Notes under the pieces: model-generated
What the model saw: the letters and a program-made list of their open reading frames with translations, nothing else
Told to the model about the DNA's origin: nothing
Databases searched by the model: none
Part shown: piece by piece, positions 58,246-64,000 of the stretch
Numbering within the stretch: the first letter of the stretch is position 1
Layout of the letters: each line of letters starts with the position of its first letter
Source of the DNA: Paragonimus westermani
Lineage: Eukaryota; Platyhelminthes; Trematoda; Plagiorchiida; Troglotrematidae
Direction of reading: 5' to 3'
DNA: 64,000 nt
NCBI GenBank assembly: GCA_008508345.1
Contig: QNGE01000956.1
Coordinates: 137,056-201,055 of the forward strand
Program-made: the position numbers and the translations under genes

Positions 58246-61200
58246 CTATGCAGGGGGAGCACGAGGAAGAAGTAGAATTACAAGAAAACGGACTGTCAAA
58301 AAAGAATCTGGGAAAATGAACCATGTAAACTAAAACCGGCCAGGTTTTCTAGGTAATATGGACGGTATTTGGCGGCCAACATAAGTCTGCAAAACGTAGC
58401 AGGATTGAAGACTGTTAACTAAACGTGAACCAATTGATCAAATATAATCGTCGCTGTTATCATTTTTATGGCGAATGTGTAGAATGAAAATGATCCCAGA
58501 AACAAGCCTCCTGAGAAGTCCATAGTAGTTAAAAGTAAGGTGCGCTCAGAGCATGGGTCAGGTGGTATTTACATATAATGGAAAGAGCACGCTGATCGTC
58601 ACAAAAAGCGACACCATAACAATGCTGTATGCCGCATAATCACACGTGATTGATTGGGGTGCCTAATCTAGAGAAAAACGATTTGTTAAGACGTACAAAC
58701 ACAAAACGACAGAGTTCCCATACATACGTGAGGAGCAAGACATAATCAAGGAACACAAATTAGTAGTACTGAACAGAAATGCCACCTGGAAAAATACAAC
58801 AGAATTTTCACTTCATTAAGAGGTCCACGAGATAATTTACTGACTCCTGTAGGACAGCAGAGCTAGGTCATACCGTGCGAGGGGCTGGACAGTTTGAAGA
58901 GAAATGCAGAATTCACTTCTTTCTCTGATTGGTATGTTTGCGGAATCTAACCCCATCAAAACATATGTGCCTATCTTGATAGACAGAAGAAAAACAATAG
59001 TTCCTGTCTGACCACGATAGCGTCGAAAAAGCCTTGCAAACGACTTGGGAAAATATCCTTATCACTCGAAACAATAGAGTAAGCGAAAGTTAGAGGTAGT
59101 GGCACATGCTATTGAAAGTAATGCTCATTTAGCAAGATAAGGTTAACAAATATTCATATATGGAAGTCTCCGCATTTAGTCACAGATGTGTATGACCTTA
59201 AATGTATTTGACTGGTTACGCTAAACTATGTGAGGTGATGCGTCGAGTCTAGGCACTACAATACAATAGAAAAGCAAGAAATTGGGGGAAACTTAGAAGA
59301 AACAAAGTCACACAAAGTGTCATTTACTTCGATTTCATCTAGCCTCGATCAGCCTATTGACACCTTACGGAATTCAAACGTTGTCTAAAAACCCAACCTA
59401 TGCATTGAACACCTGACTGTATTGCCAGCCTAACTCGGGAGACTCGAAAAGCGTACGGTACTTTGAGCGATGAGCTGACATTCGCGAAACGTGTCTAACT
59501 CAGTGGAGTCTGTGTAACAAACTCAACACGTCAACTAGTATACCAGACTTGTCTGTTTCGGAGACGCGAGCTTTATTATCGCGTATGCAGTGTATCAATT
59601 ACACGCGCGCACTGCCACTGATTCACAAATAGTCAAACCCGAAACATCACCCGTACAAGCAAGCCAAATTTAATCTAATGGAGTACCAACGTTGTGTAGG
59701 TGAGAGATGGTGGAGATTAATAAATACCATCCGGGGTTCAGCTATTCGATCACTAAGCATGTTAGACAAAAATCTTCCCAGGTGAAAACACCTAGATCAC
59801 ACTCAACGCATCGCTATATGTACTGAGCGCAACCCCTGGTTTCTGACAATTCTCGACTAAAATCCCGTGCCTCACCGAAGCAAGCACAAGTCGATACGGA
59901 AAATTATTAAACCCAGCGTATTGAGAACGCGCTAAGCTGTCTGTGTAACAGTACACAGTGAGGAGAGAAAAAATGACAATATCACATATGCCGAAGACGT
60001 CCATACTAATGAACGACGAAGAGACCTTCCAACATGTGTGGTCAACAAGAAAGTTCGGCAATGTTATTGTGAACGATGGAACGCAACGTTAAACATACAT
60101 CAGATAAGCCTGAAGGCACAAACGCCTGAAACTGCAAGCAAAAATAAATGATTAGCAATACAGAGGTAACTACGGTTCTAAAGCGTACTACAGCCTGTAG
60201 ATTACTCCAGAATGAGATTATAATATTACTGGCTGAATGTCACTTACAGTCTTCTTCATAATCAGCACACATGACAATCTATCACCATTTATTATTATTA
60301 TGGTGCTGCATCCCTTGACAGCGATCTTCTCACATGAACCACAACGACCATTTTCGTCGAAGCGATGGGTATTCGAATTGACAAGTAACCCGCAGACCGC
60401 TACAGTTGTTTTTTCATTTTCGTCATATTCGCCACTTCGGTTAGAGTTTGCTCACGTTACTGTCAATTTCGTGAAGCACATGGTTGCGGTACCAACTCAG
60501 GTCATGTGGAGTCGCGTGTGAATAAAAGGAGCAAAAGCCATTATAGGAAGGCGCATACGCTAGCGGTCCATGTACGATTCCGCAAGCTTACTCATAAGTC
60601 ATGTTTAGTCTGATCCACGGGACAACGACGAGACCAAAATATACTTTATATATCGCGGGTCATGGGACTGTGATTGCGTCATTACAACAACCTAGCTGGA
60701 TGTGGTTGACAGTGGACGAGAGATTAGGGTTTATTCGACTGAGCATAAACGAGGAATCAGAAGAAAATGCGGTTGTTTTCCAAGGAGACCAGTAAAATAC
60801 AAGTACTGAAAATCCTGGAACGGAAAGCCAAAATGGAAGGGCAATAGAATTGAGAAATTCAGGGCGAAAGGAAGATAACAGACCAATGTTGGTGTGTGTA
60901 CATTAATCTAGATGATTGGGCATATCAGCGGTTTTCCAAACCAACAACACATTTATGGAAAGTATGATAGTATGATCAGTGTGTGTTTAGTGGTCACGGT
61001 TTACCGGAGCAAACAATCGGTTTCGTGGTCGTTGTTATTCGTCAGGTATGCACATTCACAAGCTAACTCGTTTCAACGCCGAAGCCACCATATACGGTCG
61101 TCGTGACTAATTCGCTTTCCGTCTTGACTGCCTTGTATGCCATGTGCATTCAGAATCCTTGTGGTCTAGTGTTTGAGGTGGTGGTCACGTCTCCTCGACT

Positions 61201-61419
61201 GGATAACTGTAGCATGAGTGATCTAATAACATTTAATTGAAACTTACAGATAAACACAGGGATTTGACTAAAACAATTCAACAATAACAGGACCGCAAAG
61301 AAAAGGCAGATTGAGCTGCTACCAAACAGCTGCATAATCCATCCACCTGCGTGTACGTTGACCACTAGGCCGAACGTTTTGTCATCGAACACTCTTTATA
61401 ACAGTCAGGTACGGAAGTT
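58246..61419. other. Unrecognised; should contain POLR3H first exon and promoter
   Basis: Open frames at 59792-60061 (-), 60237-60521 (+), 60601-60795 (+) and 61150-61392 (-) are unrecognised. The last is hydrophobic in its middle and is followed by a gtaagt donor on -, so it could be a signal- or membrane-segment exon, unproven. Confidence 0.4.
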
Positions 61420-61480
61420 ATGTTACAAAAATGTCATGTTACAAATGTCATGTTACAAAAAAGTCATGTTACAAAAATGG
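61420..61480 (+). repeat. Minisatellite, ~16-bp unit x 4
   Basis: Four tandem units of atgttacaaaaatgtc with small length changes (16, 14, 16 and 15 bp). Confidence 0.9.
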
Positions 61481-62596
61481 TGGATCCGAAAGAGTGAGTG
61501 AACAATAGAAGTAGGGATGTAAGAGTCTTCTGTTAGACCCGGTGTTGCTACGTTGTAGGTTCAGTTATTTAATGGAGTCCATCGGGCAGTTCCACTTTGA
61601 GATGTCGTGAGTAATTCATCTCTTCCACCGTGTTTCAATTGTGTGGGTTCTCCGCCATAACAGTAAATGAGCAGACGGTAGATTAATCGATTTAGAAGGA
61701 TCTGACATGATCTCGATGCTACTTCTAACTTGGTGGATATATCATGGATGTGCCACATTTGGTAAGTTTGATCACTAGACCAATTTTCAACGCTCACACC
61801 CCCATTCAGTGAAGACGTCGAAGACCAAGAAAACAAGACCTACGGGGGAAAAGAGGCTTTGACAAACGAGGACATCTCAACAACCGACATTTCAGCCACC
61901 GTACAGCTTTGGTTTATTCGACTTGTTTCTGGGGGCTGAAAATCGCTAATATAATTTGATTGTAATCTTGACGAGAGGAATTGCCAAACAAAAAAAATGG
62001 GTGGACTGGGTAATAAAAGCCAAAAGCGACAACTAAGTGCTGTATATCATACCAGCAGTCGTGAATGTGATGCACCACATTATACACAGTGGCATACAGT
62101 TGGAATATGCGCAAAAACGATGGTCCCCTTGTAACGTCCACTGCCGTTGAGTGGTCCAGTTTCTTGGTTCTTATGGACGGTCGTTGTAGGAGGGGGGAAT
62201 TGTAATTAACTGACAAAAGACGGTAACCCACGTAGACTTGTTCGACTGAACCCTTCCAAAATGAAGCACCATGGACAGGACTTGTTCATATCAGGACTCA
62301 CCTATTGCGCATACCCAAGATTCCGACTGAAAACTAGACGTAATTTTACGTGCCTGTGGGGCGGATTGACTTCACACAGCTGAATAAGGGTGTCTGAACG
62401 TTCATCCCACAATAATTGGTGAATAATGCTTAATTGCACACCCGAAATTAATGACATCCTCATATAGGCAGATCTAGTGAGAGGATTTAACGAAATTGAA
62501 ACGCGAGCCAAGTGCTTCTTCTCAAGAAGAAACAGTAAAAGTGTACATCAAAATGTAAACGATGTGATCAAATGTGAATGCTTCTCAAATTGTCAG
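61481..62596. other. Unrecognised; ends at a splice acceptor
   Basis: No motif recognised. The last bases, cttctcaaattgtcag, form a plausible 3' splice site for the exon at 62597. Confidence 0.4.
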
Positions 62597-62841
62597 AGTC
62601 CAAACCTCCCACTGTTCAACAGACTGTGACCTTCGCATCTGGTGATAAAGTCCAGACAAAATCGTACGAGGTGAAGATTGAAAGCCGTACGAAGAGGTTC
62701 GTGACCAAGGCAATGTCACCTCAAACAAAAATTTCGTCGACAACTAACGCACACTATCGTACAAACACCGGCGGGAGCACTCGAATACAAGTTCGGCACT
62801 CATACAGAGTTGAAGGAGACGTGGGTTCGTTGGTGTGTTAA
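62597..62841 (+). CDS. Putative terminal exon, unknown protein
   Basis: Open from an acceptor AG at 62596 to TAA at 62839-62841, about 81 codons. The product is Ser/Thr/Lys/Arg-rich with alternating polar and hydrophobic residues (QQTVTFASGDKVQTKSYEVK, then IESRTKRFVTKAMSPQTKIS) and ends EGDVGSLVC. Third positions are G/C-rich compared with the surroundings, which favours real coding sequence. No family recognised and no upstream exon located. It could also be chance. Confidence 0.35.
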
Positions 62842-63574
62842 CGACGAGTAAAACGTGTTTGCCGCCTTGCACCATCCCCAATCCCCGAGGAGAGTGTAAC
62901 TTTCGTTAACACGTTTACTTGTTTGCCTCCTCCCCACCTGACCAAAGTTTGCTTATCGAATGCAACATACTTGATTCGTTGAGTTGATTATCGTAGTTTA
63001 CTATGACCACGCTACGTGTGTATGGACTGTTTTCTTCGGATTAATCACCTCAAATATACGTTTATTCCCATTCACTATTGCATTTGCTTGACGATATTCA
63101 CTAAAGAACCATCGCGAGTTGACCGATACAATCTTTTGATTTTGATAGACCATGGATGCATAAATTCCGGTAGAACACTTGTTGCGTCGATTTGTAAGCC
63201 TAACGGTTGTCTACATCAACCATAATAATTCACGAAAACGGCTCGATATGTTAAGAATGAATGGGATAACAAGGTACGGTCGTTTTATAACTGTGGATAT
63301 TAGTTGCACCCGAACTCAAGCCAATATCAAGAGTGTTCGTGAATGGTGACCGAAAGTTGTCACCATCCACAGACCTTCACACGGATGTCAAGCAAAATCA
63401 GTGACAATTCCAAACTAAAAGTGCGCCGCAAAATTACACGACGGCGACATACTGGCTCACCCAAACCAGAAATAGCAGTTCTACGTTTGGTATTCAGCAG
63501 CACTGCAACAACTATGCGTGGTTTATTCCCAATTTTTCAAAAAAGGTCGACCGAGCAACCCATCGACATCACAT
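62842..63574. other. Unrecognised; possible small + exon near 63360-63490
   Basis: The + frame at 63343-63609 encodes a strongly basic stretch (KLKVRRKITRRRHTGSPKPE), but it has no clear splice sites and runs into the LINE-B tail. Confidence 0.3.
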
Positions 63575-63900
63575 GCAGTAATACATCAGTGGTTTTCACC
63601 TCCACATAATCATAAAGAAGAAAAGTCCTGGCCAGAAGGAAGAGAAACCGGAAGGGGAAGAGACCTAACTACTAAAAATAGCTACGCTTACATTCAAACA
63701 TTCAACAACAGAACGCCCACAACTAGCAAAAAATCGACCTGTGAGTGAAAGTAAAACGTCATCAGCAAGAAGACGGTTTCCATACGATCTTCAACGCCCA
63801 GCGTCATTCAGTGTATTAACTTTACAGACAACTCAGCCCAACAACAACGTTCATCCCACTGTACCTAACTAGCCGTCATCTCATCTAACGTCTCCAGCCA
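63575..63900 (-). mobile_element. LINE-B 3' tail, 5'-truncated, first of a tandem pair
   Basis: On +, this shows the reverse complement of the LINE-B C-terminal end and 3' UTR, from gcagtaatacatcagtggtt to catctaacgtctccag. It is truncated at about the same point as the copy at 49752-50085. Confidence 0.8.
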
Positions 63901-64000
63901 TCATCATCACCATAGACAGCAACACACCAGTGGTTCACACTAATGCTTAACTGCCACACAACCGTGAAGAAAAAGCAAGCCCAATATAGGAAGAGAGAGA
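63901..64000 (-). mobile_element. LINE-B 3' tail, second tandem copy, runs off the window
   Basis: Starts with the reverse complement of the element's 3' end (catcatcatcaccatagaca, then gtggttcacactaatgctta) immediately after the previous copy. It continues beyond base 64000. Confidence 0.8.

Noticed and set aside
60237..60521. + frame with a hydrophobic start as a secreted protein
   Set aside because: The hydrophobic run comes from att/tat repeats. The opposite strand is equally open and neither matches a family.

Overview
The window is eukaryotic and looks like a digenean trematode (flatworm) genome. The reasons are: a spliced F-box/leucine-rich-repeat gene with multi-kilobase introns; a second spliced gene with 37-40 nt introns; and a dense load of old retroelements of types abundant in flukes (RTE-like and CR1/Jockey-like LINEs, Penelope-like elements with GIY-YIG endonuclease, a Ty3/Gypsy element, foldback and tRNA-like SINE repeats). 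The species is inference. The base composition looks too GC-rich for Schistosoma and would suit a liver- or lung-fluke lineage. It is a draft scaffold: single n bases sit at 22061 and 24973, and a run of n spans 38533-38852.

Host genes. (1) FBXL16 orthologue, + strand, three coding exons (13151-15318, 24206-24354, 36592-36740) with introns of 8.9 and 12.2 kb full of retroelements. The C-terminal LRR half aligns along its whole length with vertebrate FBXL16; the N-terminal ~295 residues are a fluke-specific low-complexity extension. (2) POLR3H (RPC8), the RNA polymerase III subunit of the RPB7 family, - strand, exons 58245-58149, 58111-57961 and 57920 to about 57830. The first and last exons were not found. 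(3) One clean - strand exon (25548-25185), antisense within FBXL16 intron 2, resembling dynein heavy-chain stem. (4) A possible + strand terminal exon at 62597-62841 of unknown identity.

Mobile layer by region. 1-1640: LINE-A remnant. 2706-3050: truncated LINE-B tail with a perfect 13-bp target-site duplication. 5656-5846: foldback element. 6230-6895: Penelope RT remnant. 9595-12365: Ty3/Gypsy fossil (- strand). 16983-22060: LINE-B copies in a ~1.8 kb near-perfect inverted repeat ending at the n at 22061. 26412-27400: CR1/Jockey-like LINE. 32842-33790: Penelope RT plus GIY-YIG. 34662-36047: two LINE-B tails in opposite orientation. 37932-39534: inverted pair of Penelope 3' halves around the assembly gap. 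49752-50215: internally deleted LINE-B. 50238-53910: nearly full-length LINE-C with a foldback element nested in it. 54640-55860: a second LINE type. 63575-64000: two LINE-B tails in tandem.

The recognisable reverse transcriptases are dead. Most have lost a catalytic aspartate; the Penelope RT at 6.3 kb keeps YVDD but has an in-frame stop. The host genes look intact where visible. I saw no CRISPR, operon or rRNA and no convincing tRNA gene. Nothing in the window amounts to a demonstrable new biological system. The most informative oddities are the folded LINE-B locus, the head-to-head Penelope pair, the foldback family nested in a LINE, and the antisense exon.
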